Below are positions 29,463-37,565 of a DNA stretch of 64,000 nucleotides, piece by piece. Source of the DNA: Polyangiaceae bacterium. Its GTDB lineage: Bacteria; Myxococcota_A; Polyangia; Polyangiales; Polyangiaceae. Each line of letters begins with the position of its first letter. Positions within the stretch are counted from its first letter, which is position 1. Location: positions 1 through 64,000 of the forward strand of contig JAHBVY010000006.1 of the NCBI GenBank assembly GCA_019637265.1. Direction: 5' to 3'. Under the pieces are notes generated by a model that was given only the letters and a program-made list of their open reading frames with translations, was not told the DNA's origin and searched no databases. Made by a program: the position numbers and the translations under genes.

Positions 29463-29535
29463 CCTCGCGGCACCTAGGCTCGTGGCGCGTGGGTCTCGCG
29501 GCACCTAGACCTCGCGGCGCCTAGACCTCGCGGCG
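29463..29535. repeat. Imperfect tandem repeat CTCGCGGC(A/G)CCTAG
   Basis: Three to four imperfect units of about 14-30 bases with core CTCGCGGCACCTAG or CTCGCGGCGCCTAG. The last units reach into the final codons and TAG stop of truD, so the array has replaced or extended the 3' end of the gene. Confidence 0.7.
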
Positions 29536-30582
29536 CGCGGGGCTCCCGGTGAGCGCCTCCACCAGCTCCGTGGCGTAGCTGCCGGAGGGCAGGGTGAAGC
29601 TCAGGCGGAAGCTGCCGCGCTCGGGCTCGGGCACGAGCTCCAAATCCTCCGGGTACACCATCAAGTCGCGGCGGGTGCCGGGGGCGAGCTTCGCGAACGC
29701 GCGGGGGAGCTCCTCCAAGATCCCGGCGGCTGCGGCGCGCTCGAGCTCGAGCGCCTCGTGCTCTGCGAAGAGCGCCTTGGGCCCGGGCATGGGGCCCGTG
29801 GGGTGGAGGTCGCGCTTTTCCCAGCGCGGGCGCTCCGCCTCCACATTATCTACACGGAAATGCTTGCCGGCGCCGTGGAGGCGCACCACCTCACCGCGGA
29901 GCGGCGCCTCGAGGCCCCGCGCGTAGCGCGCCGCGAGGTAGCGATTGAACACCTCCGCCTGGAGCACGCTGGCGTAGAGCTTGGGCTGAAAGCCGCGCCC
30001 CCCGGCGCCGCGCCGAAGCCAGGTGAGCGCGTGGGTCAGGTTCATGCCGCCGCGACCGAAGCGCTGAGCGCCGAAGCTGTTGAAGGTGCCTTCGCGCCGC
30101 GCGGCCTCGAGCAGGGCCACCGCGCGCGCCTCAGCGTCGGGCTCGCAGCCGATGAGCCTGAGCCAGAAGCGGTTCGCCAGCAGGTGCCCGGTGCGGAGCT
30201 TGTTGCCATGGAGCGTTTCCTTGAGGATTTTCAAGCCGCTCGGCAGCGGCCACTCGAGCGCGCTCGCTGGAGCTTCGCCCTGCGCCGCGCGCGCCGGCAG
30301 GCTGATCCACTGGCGCGTCACCGCGTGGCGATCCTTCAGCCCCGCGGCGCCCACCTCTTGCTCCGGCACGCCAGCAACCTTCGCCAGCTGACGGACCACG
30401 TCGCGCGTGTTGTGGCCGCGCTTCTCCACCCACAGGTAGCGGTGCGCGCCCTCACCGCTCGGCTGATACAGCGGGACCTCCTCCACCTCGAAGTCTTCGG
30501 GCGCCTCGCCCAGGTGTCCGCCGAGCTTAGGGAGGTCAGGGCACCATACTGGAGGCCTGGTGGGGATGATGAGGTCGCTCAT
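29521..30582 (-). CDS. truD: tRNA pseudouridine(13) synthase
   Basis: A 353-residue enzyme of the TruD family. EDFEVEEVPLYQPSGEGAHRYLWVEKRGHNT opens the protein; the catalytic aspartate is in GLKDRHAVTRQW near residue 83, and NSFGAQRFGRGG and the TRRDLMVYPEDLEL C-terminal block complete it. It makes pseudouridine at position 13 of tRNA. The ATG at 30582 is followed by a normal N-terminus. The last residues come from the tandem repeat. Confidence 0.95.
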   Translation of the reverse strand: MSDLIIPTRPPVWCPDLPKLGGHLGEAPEDFEVEEVPLYQPSGEGAHRYLWVEKRGHNTRDVVRQLAKVAGVPEQEVGAAGLKDRHAVTRQWISLPARAAQGEAPASALEWPLPSGLKILKETLHGNKLRTGHLLANRFWLRLIGCEPDAEARAVALLEAARREGTFNSFGAQRFGRGGMNLTHALTWLRRGAGGRGFQPKLYASVLQAEVFNRYLAARYARGLEAPLRGEVVRLHGAGKHFRVDNVEAERPRWEKRDLHPTGPMPGPKALFAEHEALELERAAAAGILEELPRAFAKLAPGTRRDLMVYPEDLELVPEPERGSFRLSFTLPSGSYATELVEALTGSPARREV

Positions 30583-30912
30583 AATATTTCTTTATGGAAA
30601 CTAGGCATCGGACGCGCGGGGTGTCCGTCGTCTAGCACGCGGCGCTGCTCGGGCGGGGAGCGGAAGTGAGCCCCCTGTGAGGGGAGACGCGGCGTCGCGC
30701 CCAGGGACTTGGAGCGCAGCTGGGGGGCCACGTGAACACGGTGCGCGAGAAGCGCCGAAGCCGCCGATTGACCGGCGTCACGCAGTGCGTCAAGATGCCG
30801 CGCCGCGTCGAACGGTGGCCGGTGCCCTGCGGTGCGGAGGCCCACTCAGTGGTCACCGGTTGCACTGAGCGCGAGCGCTACGAAGCATGAGATCTGCGAG
30901 GAATAGAGGAGC
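30583..30912. other. Non-coding divergent gap
   Basis: About 330 bases between divergent genes. The truD side begins with an AT-rich ATTTCTTTATGGAAAC palindrome, a likely promoter or operator. The rest is GC-rich without a readable gene or clear hairpin. GAGGAGC precedes the next ATG. Confidence 0.45.
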
Positions 30913-32223
30913 ATGAGTGAGACGAGCGAGGTGAGCGAGCGCCAGGTGGAGCACGTCGTGGTGCTCGGTGCGAGCGGCACCATGGGCTACGGCAGCGGCG
31001 CGCTGTTCGCGCAAGCGGCTCCGCGCGTCACCTTCCTGGCCCGCACGAAGGAGAAGGCGGAGGCAGGCCTCGCGGCGGCCATTCGTCAGGTCAACTCACC
31101 TGCCATCGCCGAGCGAATCACCACGGCTAGCTACGAGGAGCTCCCGCGCGCCTTGGGCGACGCTGATTTGATCTTCGAGGCGCTGTCGGAAGATCTGGAG
31201 CTGAAGCGTGAGTTCTTCGAGCGGGTGGACGCCGCGCGGCGCCCGGATTCCATCGTGGCCACCGTGACCTCGGGGCTCTCCATCAACCGCCTGGCGGAGG
31301 GGCGCAGCGAGGCGTTCCGCCGTCATTTCTTGGGGCTCCACCTCTTCAATCCGCCGCACGTCATCGTGGGCACGGAGCTCATCTGCGGCGCCGAGACGGA
31401 CCCAGGGCTCGCTCGCTTCGTGCAGCGCTACGCGGAGCAGCGCCTGGGGCGCAGGGTGATCCTGGCGGAGGACACCCCTGGCTTCGCGGGCAACCGCGTC
31501 GGCTTCCGGGTGATGAACGAGGTGGCGCAGCTGGCGGAGGAGTACGGGCCCGCGCTGATGGATCAGCTGATCGGACCCTACACCGGGCGCGCCCTCGCGC
31601 CGCTCGCGACCATCGATTGGGTCGGGTGGGATGTCCATCGCGCCATCGTGAACAACATCTATCAGCTGACGAACGATGAGGCGCACGAGCGCCTCGCGCT
31701 GCCGCCCCGCATGGCGGCGCTGATCGAGCGCGGCACCTTGGGCAACAAGGGTGGCGGCGGCTTCTTCCGGCGCACCAAGGACAAGGAGAAGCTCGTGATC
31801 GACCTCGAGACGGGGGAGTATCACCCGCTGGCATCGGTCAAGTTGCCTGACCTGAGCTTCATCGACGAGCAAATCGCGCTGATCCGCGCGGGGCGCCATC
31901 AGGAGGCGCTCGCCGTGTTCGCGAAGGCGCCAGGGGAGCTGGCGCGTCTCGCGCGGCGCGTGATCGCCGGCTACATCGGCTACGCGTTCAGCCGCGTGGG
32001 GGACTGCGCGCCGCGCATCGAGGACATCGATCTCATCATGGGCACCGGCTTCAATTGGGCGCCGCCGAGCGCGCTGGTGGACCTGCTCGGCCTGGAGGTC
32101 ACGAAGGAGCTGCTCGCGGAGGCGGGCGTGCCGTTGCCGCCGCTGCTCGCGAGCGCCGAGCCGGGCCGTCGCTTATTCAGCCACGTCGACCTGGATCTCG
32201 CGCGCTTCTTCGTCGTTCGTTGA
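30913..32223 (+). CDS. 3-hydroxyacyl-CoA dehydrogenase
   Basis: A 436-residue NAD-dependent dehydrogenase of beta-oxidation. The Rossmann motif VLGASGTMGYGSGALFA is near residue 18, DADLIFEALSEDLELKREFF follows, and the HAD signature FLGLHLFNPPHVI with ERxEDTPGFAGNRVGFRVMNE (here ILAEDTPGFAGNRVG) contains the catalytic His-Glu pair region. A second C-terminal domain repeat (VIAGYIGYAFSRVGD) follows. Unlike FadB it has no enoyl-CoA hydratase domain. The acyl-CoA dehydrogenase at 21610 could act upstream in the same pathway. Confidence 0.9.
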   Translation: MSETSEVSERQVEHVVVLGASGTMGYGSGALFAQAAPRVTFLARTKEKAEAGLAAAIRQVNSPAIAERITTASYEELPRALGDADLIFEALSEDLELKREFFERVDAARRPDSIVATVTSGLSINRLAEGRSEAFRRHFLGLHLFNPPHVIVGTELICGAETDPGLARFVQRYAEQRLGRRVILAEDTPGFAGNRVGFRVMNEVAQLAEEYGPALMDQLIGPYTGRALAPLATIDWVGWDVHRAIVNNIYQLTNDEAHERLALPPRMAALIERGTLGNKGGGGFFRRTKDKEKLVIDLETGEYHPLASVKLPDLSFIDEQIALIRAGRHQEALAVFAKAPGELARLARRVIAGYIGYAFSRVGDCAPRIEDIDLIMGTGFNWAPPSALVDLLGLEVTKELLAEAGVPLPPLLASAEPGRRLFSHVDLDLARFFVVR

Positions 32224-32285
32224 GGGGCTCCGCTCGGGCTCCTTGGGTCGCCGCGTGTCGTGCGGCGCGGTGCTATGCTCGGGGT

Positions 32286-32927
32286 GTGCTGCGCTTCGTC
32301 ACCCTGAGCCTCGGCCTCACGCCGGTCGCCTGCGTGGTGCTCGCGTGCGGTGGTGATCCGGAGCGCGCCCCGCCGGCGGACCTCAATGACGCCGCCACGG
32401 TTTGGATCGGTCCAGGGGACGCAGGTCCGCGCGAGGGCGGCTCGCAGAGCGGCACCTGCGCGGCGGCCAAGGCGCCGTTCGGGATCGACAAGGAGTTCGG
32501 GCAGAGCTTCCCGGATCACCCTTACCTCACCTGCGATGGCGAGGTCGTCAGTGCCCGTGACATGCGCTGTGAGCACCAGCTCACGCTGGTGTCCATCGGC
32601 GCCGGCTGGTGTGAGCCTTGCGAGGCGGAGGCGCTGGTGCTGGAGGACTTGTACCAGCGTTATCGCCGGCGCGGCCTCGGCGTGGTGCAGCTGATGTACG
32701 CGGACCGTCAGGGGTTCGTACCAGGCCTCTCCTTCTGCGCCGCCTGGCAACGCGAGTTCGCGCTCAGTTACCCTGTCTACATCGACGTCCAGAAGAGCTC
32801 GCTCCAGTACCTGAACATCGGCGTCACCCCGCTGAACTTCGTGATGAACCAACGCGGCCAGGTGATCTGGGCGGGCTTCGGCGTGCTCCCAGCGGACATC
32901 GAGGCCTACCTCGACGCCTGGCTTTGA
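32286..32927 (+). CDS. Thioredoxin-fold (TlpA-like) lipoprotein
   Basis: A 213-residue exported protein; the GTG start gives a signal peptide with lipobox VVLACGG near residue 20. The thioredoxin-like domain has the active site GAGWCEPCEAEALVL near residue 110 and the cis-proline strand VTPLNFVMNQRGQVIWAG. The CEPC pair suggests a periplasmic thiol reductase or oxidase. Additional cysteines occur at DMRCEHQ and SFCAAW. A second thioredoxin-fold lipoprotein with the same WCEPC follows 200 bases downstream. Confidence 0.85.
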   Translation: MLRFVTLSLGLTPVACVVLACGGDPERAPPADLNDAATVWIGPGDAGPREGGSQSGTCAAAKAPFGIDKEFGQSFPDHPYLTCDGEVVSARDMRCEHQLTLVSIGAGWCEPCEAEALVLEDLYQRYRRRGLGVVQLMYADRQGFVPGLSFCAAWQREFALSYPVYIDVQKSSLQYLNIGVTPLNFVMNQRGQVIWAGFGVLPADIEAYLDAWL

Positions 32928-33043
32928 AGCTCCTCCCTGCGAGTCGTTAGCCAAGCTGGCTAGCGCACCACGAGCCTATGCGCCCAGTCGGTCAGTTAAG
33001 ATGTCCAGTGCCTCGCCCCAGGCGGAGGCCGCCCACGCATGGA

Positions 33044-33060
33044 TTTTTAGGGGGGTTGGC
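33044..33060. repeat. Dispersed intergenic repeat, copy 6 (degenerate)
   Basis: TTTTTAGGGGGGTTGGC between two co-oriented lipoprotein genes; the G-run is interrupted by A and lengthened. Confidence 0.65.
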
Positions 33061-33127
33061 TCACGCCGAGCGGCGCCTCACGTCCCTCGCGCCTGGCGCT
33101 GAGCCCGCTCGGTGATATGCGCCTTCC

Positions 33128-33649
33128 GTGCGCCTCCTCACCGCCCTGCTCGCTTCGCTCGTGCTCCCAGTTGGCCTCGGTTGCGACGCGTCACCCGCGT
33201 CAGGCTCCGCCGCGCCCGCGCCGAGCGGCGCGGCGCTCGCATCGAGTGCCCGCCCTAGCGATGCCCCGCGCTTCGTCCCCGGTGAGACGAGCGCCGGGGT
33301 CGCGGCGGCGGTCGCTGCGCAGCTGGCCAAGTCACCTGACCAGCGTGTGCTGGTGTACGTCGGCGCGAGCTGGTGTGAGCCGTGTCACGTGTTCCACCGC
33401 GCCGTTACGGCGGGCGCGGTGGACGAGGCGCTGCCAGGCGTCGTGTTCGTCGAGTACGATTGGGATCGAGACAGCGCGGCGCTGAAGGCGGCGGGCTACG
33501 ACACGAAGATGCTGCCGCTGTTCGCGGTGCCGGAGGCGTCGGGGCGCGCCTCCGGGAGGCAGATCGCGGGCTCGATCAAGGGCCCTGGCGCGACCCAGAA
33601 CCTGGTGCCGCGCCTCACGCGGCTGCTCGCGGGCGAGTCGGTCGACTGA
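33128..33649 (+). CDS. Thioredoxin-fold lipoprotein
   Basis: A 173-residue exported protein from a GTG start. The signal peptide MRLLTALLASLVLPVGLGC ends in a lipobox Cys near residue 19, followed by an Ala/Pro/Ser linker. The thioredoxin-like domain has VYVGASWCEPCHVFHRAV, FVEYDWDRDSAALKAAGYDTKMLPLFAVPE with the cis-proline. It resembles DsbD-gamma or thioredoxin-7-type periplasmic thiol proteins. Same WCEPC active site as the preceding gene, probably an old duplication or partner. Confidence 0.85.
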   Translation: MRLLTALLASLVLPVGLGCDASPASGSAAPAPSGAALASSARPSDAPRFVPGETSAGVAAAVAAQLAKSPDQRVLVYVGASWCEPCHVFHRAVTAGAVDEALPGVVFVEYDWDRDSAALKAAGYDTKMLPLFAVPEASGRASGRQIAGSIKGPGATQNLVPRLTRLLAGESVD

Positions 33650-33753
33650 GCGCCGCTCGAGAGCGCACGCAGCCGCATCACGCGCTGACTTCAGCCACCG
33701 CAGGCTGAGCGCCATGGCTCCCCGTGGCGCCGCGTTTCGGCTATGGAGCGGGC

Positions 33754-34842
33754 GTGACCACGCCCACCATCCCCACCATCGATCTCGCGGCGCTCACTGG
33801 CGCCCCCGAGCAGGCCGCCGAGCAAGCCCGCGCCGTCGCGAGCGCCTTCGACCAAGTGGGGTTAGTCTACCTGACGAACCACGGCGTCTCGCTCGAGCGC
33901 ATGCACCTGCTCTACGACGAGTACCAGCGCTTCACCGCGGAGCCGCTGGAGAAGAAAGAGCGGCTGTCTAGCGGGGACATCTGGTATCAGCGCGGGTGGA
34001 CACCGCCGAACACCGAGCGCGCGGTGGTGGCCGGGGGGCAGCCGGACTTCAAGGAGTGCTACTTCGCGGCGCCGCTCGAGAGCGCCCCGGAGGACGCCCT
34101 GGATTACCCAGAGCTGTACGCCGACAACCGCTGGCCAGCGGGTTACGCCACCTTCGCCGAGCTGTACCTCGAGCTGGGGCGCGCGGTGCACCGCGCCGGT
34201 GAGGCGCTGCTCTCGCTCGCGGCGCTCGCCTTGGGCGAGCCGGCGGACACCTTCACGCGGCGGATCCAAGGCGGGCCCCACGTGTTCCGCTTGCTCCGTT
34301 ACCTGCCGCTCAGCGCGGAGCAGATTGAAGCGAACGTGCTGTGGGGCGAGGAGCACACGGACTTCAACTTGCTCACCTTGCTGCCCGGCGGTCGCTTCCA
34401 TGGGCCCACGGGGGAGCGCGCCGCGCGCCCGGATGATGGCTCCGGTTTGTTCCTCCGCGCGCACCCCGACGCCGACCACCCGAAAGGTCAGCTCATCGCC
34501 GGGACGCCGCCGCCCGGCTGCCTCGTAGCCCAGGTGGGTCAGCAGCTGGAGATCTTGAGCGGCGGCCGCTTCCACGCCACGCCGCACATCATCACCGCGC
34601 CGCGCACCCCTGGTTACTCACGGCTGAGCGCCGCGCACTTCGTTCACCTGCACAGCCGCGAGGTGCTGGCCCCCTTGCCGAGCTGCCTCACCGAAGCCAG
34701 CCGCCGCGCCTACAGCCCGCCGGTCTTGGCGGGCACCTACAGCATCAAGACGTTGGTGGACATCGGCCTGGCGCCCCCCAGTGCCCTCGACCAGCTCGGC
34801 TACCGTCACTACGCGCGCCTCGCCGAAGTGCGCGCCGATTGA
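33754..34842 (+). CDS. 2-oxoglutarate/Fe(II) oxygenase, isopenicillin-N-synthase-like
   Basis: A 362-residue non-haem iron oxygenase. The N-terminal DIOX_N part has IPTIDLAALTG and FDQVGLVYLTNHGVS; the catalytic core has the iron ligands H-x-D in WGEEHTDFNLLTLL near residue 206 and the distal His in GRFHATPHIIT, with R of YSRLSAAHF as the co-substrate arginine. Substrate unknown; relatives oxidise amino acids, peptides and plant-type metabolites. The GTG at 33754 has GGAG six bases upstream and is preferred over GTG 33724. Confidence 0.87.
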   Translation: MTTPTIPTIDLAALTGAPEQAAEQARAVASAFDQVGLVYLTNHGVSLERMHLLYDEYQRFTAEPLEKKERLSSGDIWYQRGWTPPNTERAVVAGGQPDFKECYFAAPLESAPEDALDYPELYADNRWPAGYATFAELYLELGRAVHRAGEALLSLAALALGEPADTFTRRIQGGPHVFRLLRYLPLSAEQIEANVLWGEEHTDFNLLTLLPGGRFHGPTGERAARPDDGSGLFLRAHPDADHPKGQLIAGTPPPGCLVAQVGQQLEILSGGRFHATPHIITAPRTPGYSRLSAAHFVHLHSREVLAPLPSCLTEASRRAYSPPVLAGTYSIKTLVDIGLAPPSALDQLGYRHYARLAEVRAD

Positions 34843-34891
34843 GCGTTACGTCAGGTTAGGTGACTATCGCGACCCTGAGGCGCCACCGCCC

Positions 34892-34919
34892 GTAGGGGCG
34901 CAGCGTGCTGCGCCCCTAC
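34892..34919. terminator. GTAGGGGCG palindrome 1 (bidirectional hairpin)
   Basis: GTAGGGGCGCAGC and GCTGCGCCCCTAC pair as a 13-bp stem with a GT loop, in the convergent gap after the oxygenase. It is preceded by CCACCGCCC, as is the second copy 49 bases further on. This kind of palindrome is widely dispersed in bacterial genomes. Confidence 0.65.
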
Positions 34920-34940
34920 CTCAACGCGCAGCCACCGCCC

Positions 34941-34968
34941 GTAGGGGTGAATGACTATTCGCCCCTAC
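34941..34968. terminator. GTAGGGGTG palindrome 2 overlapping a stop codon
   Basis: GTAGGGGTGAAT and ATTCGCCCCTAC form a 12-bp stem. The TAG of the minus-strand gene (34955-34957) is inside it and the final residues RGRGE are encoded by the palindrome arm, so the element has been used to end the reading frame. Confidence 0.65.
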
Positions 34969-35731
34969 CTCTCGTTTGGGCGAGCTCCAGCTCGAGCTGG
35001 GCGAAGGCTTTGCGGAGCTTGTCGCTGCCGCCCTTACCGGCGTAGCTGAGGGGCAGCGACTTGAGGCGCGCGGCGCTCACCAGGGGCTCCGTGTGCTTGT
35101 GGTTCAGGTTGCCTTCCATCAGCACCAGGGCGCCCACGCGGCCATCACGGATCCGCCGCTCGAGGTTCCCCACGGAGGCCACCGAGTGTTGACTGGTGTC
35201 GATCCACTCGGGCTCGAGCTCTAGCTCGCGGCTGAGCGCCTCCAAGCGAGGGCGGTTGCCGAGGCGCCCAAGGATGACGAGGGGGCGCAGCTGACTGAGC
35301 GCTTGGAGCCGGGGGTAGGGGCTCGAGGCGCTTTGCGCGCTCGAGGCGCTTTGCGCGCTCGAGGCGCTCTGGGCGCCAAGCGCAGGATGACTGCCTTCTT
35401 GGTAGACGGCAGGTATGCTGTCTTTCTGGATCGTCCGCGCTGCCTGGTCGCTCGGCGCCTTGCTCGGCGGTGCCTGCTTGCCGGTGAGCTCGGGCAGCGC
35501 TTGCACGCGCGCGAGCAGCGCCTCGGCGGCGGCTTGCGCGCTTTGCCCAGCGGGGGGCGCGCCGAAGCCGTGGGTGTGACTGAACTCGCGCACCGCGTCG
35601 CGCTCCACCGCGGTGAGGTAGGCGCGGAGCGCCTCTTCCACGGCGCTCGCGCGCTGCTCGGCGGCGGCGCGGCGGGCGTGCAGGGACGCGCGCAGCTGGG
35701 TCAGCAGCTCATCGATGGGGGAGCTCGCCAT
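34955..35731 (-). CDS. DUF2325-like protein with repetitive linker
   Basis: A 258-residue cytoplasmic protein. Residues 1-60 are a helical, coiled-coil-like segment; the middle carries an AQSASS unit three times, encoded by an 18-base tandem repeat near 35325-35370. Residues about 155-245 (LVILGRLGNRPRLEALSRELEL, DGRVGALVLMEGNLNHKHTEPLVSAARLKSLPL) follow the pattern of DUF2325, a receiver-like fold that ends in an NHK..v..A+ segment. Function unknown. The ATG at 35731 is chosen; an upstream extension is not protein-like. Confidence 0.65.
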   Translation of the reverse strand: MASSPIDELLTQLRASLHARRAAAEQRASAVEEALRAYLTAVERDAVREFSHTHGFGAPPAGQSAQAAAEALLARVQALPELTGKQAPPSKAPSDQAARTIQKDSIPAVYQEGSHPALGAQSASSAQSASSAQSASSPYPRLQALSQLRPLVILGRLGNRPRLEALSRELELEPEWIDTSQHSVASVGNLERRIRDGRVGALVLMEGNLNHKHTEPLVSAARLKSLPLSYAGKGGSDKLRKAFAQLELELAQTRGRGE

Positions 35732-35764
35732 GGCCTCGCAGCATACGAGCAACCGGGGACTGTG

Positions 35765-35803
35765 GTGACGCGCGGCGCCGTGAGCCTGGGCCAACCCCCA
35801 AAA
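35765..35803. repeat. Dispersed intergenic repeat, copy 7 (with GTGACGCGCGGCGCCG arm)
   Basis: GTGACGCGCGGCGCCG, 9 variable bases, then GCCAACCCCCAAAA. The same 16-base arm precedes the copy at 51123 at nearly the same distance, and a 14/16 match precedes the copy at 18653. Divergent gap. Confidence 0.8.
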
Positions 35804-35971
35804 CCCGAACACGCATCGGGTGGCCAGCGCCTCGTCCATGGGACGGCTTGCGGCGCTATGTGGCTGGATCCCATGGAAATCATTGAACTTTTTGACTTGG
35901 TGTCGGGAGCAGGTGCCTGCGGGCCTCGGCTCGGGGGCGGCGCTCGAGTCGCTCAGGGTCGCGGCCTGGCA

Positions 35972-35990
35972 ATCTTAGTCTGATTAAGAT
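35972..35990. promoter_or_regulatory. 19-bp palindrome abutting the MpaB-like gene
   Basis: ATCTTA and TAAGAT flank a TC-T-GA centre, so 16 of 19 positions are symmetric. It ends one base before the ATG at 35991. Such dyads are typical TetR-family operators; no TetR gene is in the window. A protein bound here would block transcription or initiation. Confidence 0.55.
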
Positions 35991-37202
35991 ATGCCGAGGG
36001 GCATGGCGATCCACACCCCCCGTGAGGAGCTCTGCCGCATCCCGCGGCTCGGCGACATCCAGTATGGAAAGGCTCACACCGAGGAGGAGCTCCAGGCGCA
36101 GCGCGCGGTGGGGGACCCGCTGGCAGACGACGCGATCGGTGAGCTGCGGCGCGTGCATCCAATTCGGAGCCCTGACGACATGCTGACGGAGGTTCGGCGT
36201 CTGGCGGCTGAGGGGGGCGACAACGTCTACACGCGTTTCCTCGAGGAAACGTCCCGGGTGCCTGCGTGGGCGGACTTCCGCCGGATGGAGCGCGGGCAGC
36301 GCCTGCTCGCGATCCATGGACCGTTCATGGGGCTCAGCCTGCTCACGGGGAGCCTGGTGGGCGGCTACATGTTCAAGAAGATGGCGATGGTGACGGCGAT
36401 CACCGGGCGCTTGGGGATGCCGGGGGACATCTCGCGGCGCCTGAAGGAGACGTCGGCCCTGGTGTTCAGCATGGCGCTGCCCGGGGAGCTTCAGCCGGGC
36501 GGCCGCGCGCACGAGATCTTGGTGCGGGTGCGGCTGCTCCACGGCGCCATCCGTCAGTGGATGGCGGACTCAGGCCGCTGGAAGGCGGACTGGGATACGC
36601 CCATCAACCAAGAAGATTTGTCGATCACGCTGTCTTTGTTCTCATGTTGGAACATCCAGAGCCTGCTCAGGATGGGGGTCCGCCTGAGCGACGAGGACAT
36701 CGAGAGCCATCACCTGGTGTGGCGCTACGCGGGGCACGTGCTCGGCATCCAGGAGACGCTGCTCACCGAGCACTTCGACGCGGAGGTGGTGCAGTACCGC
36801 GAGATGCTGAAGCACCAGGCGCGGCCCGCGGAGTGCCCGCCATACGGCAAGAAGATCTTGGACGAGGTGGCGAGTAAGGTGCCGCTCTTGCCTGAGTCCG
36901 TGAGCCGCGAGTTCCTCTATCAAACCACGCGCTACCTAATAGGTGATGAGCTGGTCTCCGGCCTCGAGATCGAGCCGCGGCGTGGCTACCCAGGGATCGC
37001 CGTGCTCAAGCTGGCGGGGCGCGCCGCGAGCGCCCTCCGCAGCCTGCCCGGAGGCGATGAGCTGTTGTTCCGCTTCGGCGCCCGGAGCTACAAGCGAGAG
37101 CTCGCGCGCATGGCGAGCAAGAAGCGCCTCAGCTACGGCGTGAAGACGCACAGCGTCGAGTCCGTCCGCCGCGCCCACGGCCTCGCGACCGTGTCTGCTT
37201 GA
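35991..37202 (+). CDS. MpaB/Lcp-like oxygenase (DUF2236-type)
   Basis: A 403-residue protein of the haem-b oxygenase superfamily that includes MpaB and latex-clearing protein. Landmarks: RVPAWADFRRMERGQRLL, FMGLSLLTGSLVGGYMFKKMAMVTAITGRL, RLKETSALVFSMALPGELQPGGRAHEILVRVRLLHGAIRQW with the putative haem-ligand His in LLHGAIR, and SHHLVWRYAGHVLGI. Probably a haem-dependent oxygenase of unknown substrate. The start may also be ATG 36003. It is preceded immediately by a palindrome and AT-rich promoter-like sequence around 35875-35905. Confidence 0.82.
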   Translation: MPRGMAIHTPREELCRIPRLGDIQYGKAHTEEELQAQRAVGDPLADDAIGELRRVHPIRSPDDMLTEVRRLAAEGGDNVYTRFLEETSRVPAWADFRRMERGQRLLAIHGPFMGLSLLTGSLVGGYMFKKMAMVTAITGRLGMPGDISRRLKETSALVFSMALPGELQPGGRAHEILVRVRLLHGAIRQWMADSGRWKADWDTPINQEDLSITLSLFSCWNIQSLLRMGVRLSDEDIESHHLVWRYAGHVLGIQETLLTEHFDAEVVQYREMLKHQARPAECPPYGKKILDEVASKVPLLPESVSREFLYQTTRYLIGDELVSGLEIEPRRGYPGIAVLKLAGRAASALRSLPGGDELLFRFGARSYKRELARMASKKRLSYGVKTHSVESVRRAHGLATVSA

Positions 37203-37231
37203 CGCGGCTCCGCGGAGATCTCCGTCGTGCC

Positions 37232-37275
37232 TTGACGGGTGTGCACCATCTTGGTATACACACTCTTCGATGGTG
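37232..37275 (+). promoter_or_regulatory. Near-consensus sigma70 promoter and operator of the HigBA-type module
   Basis: TTGACG (37232-37237) and TATACA (37255-37260) are spaced by exactly 17 bases. CACCATC (37244-37250) and GATGGTG (37269-37275) form a 7-bp inverted repeat around the -10, reaching into the start codon region, a likely site for autorepression by the antitoxin. Confidence 0.75.
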
Positions 37276-37554
37276 ATTCGCCACGTGGAGCTCTCGAAGC
37301 GGGCGAAGAAAGATCTCCACAGGGCTCCACGGCACATCGCGCACGCGCTACTCGCGTGGATTGATGCGGTGGCTGTGGAGGGGCTCGCCGCGGTTCGTAA
37401 GATCCCCGGCTACCATGATGAGCCGCTCCATGGTGATCGGAAGGGTGAGCGATCGATCCGCTTGTCATCCAAGTGGCGCGCGATTTACGTCGAAGTTCGA
37501 AGCGGAGAGTTCGAGATCGCCCGTGTCGAAGAGGTGACGCCTCACAAGTATTGA
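37270..37554 (+). CDS. HigB/RelE-type mRNA interferase toxin
   Basis: A 94-residue protein of the plasmid-maintenance killer (RelE/HigB) fold: IRHVELSKRAKKDLHRAPRHIAHAL, IPGYHDEPLHGDRKGERSIRLSSKWRAIYVE with the basic catalytic surface, and VEEVTPHKY at the end. Such toxins cleave mRNA on the ribosome. Gene order toxin-before-antitoxin is the HigBA arrangement. The stop is 11 bases before the antitoxin ATG. Confidence 0.88.
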   Translation: MVIRHVELSKRAKKDLHRAPRHIAHALLAWIDAVAVEGLAAVRKIPGYHDEPLHGDRKGERSIRLSSKWRAIYVEVRSGEFEIARVEEVTPHKY

Positions 37555-37565
37555 TGGAGGACCCG

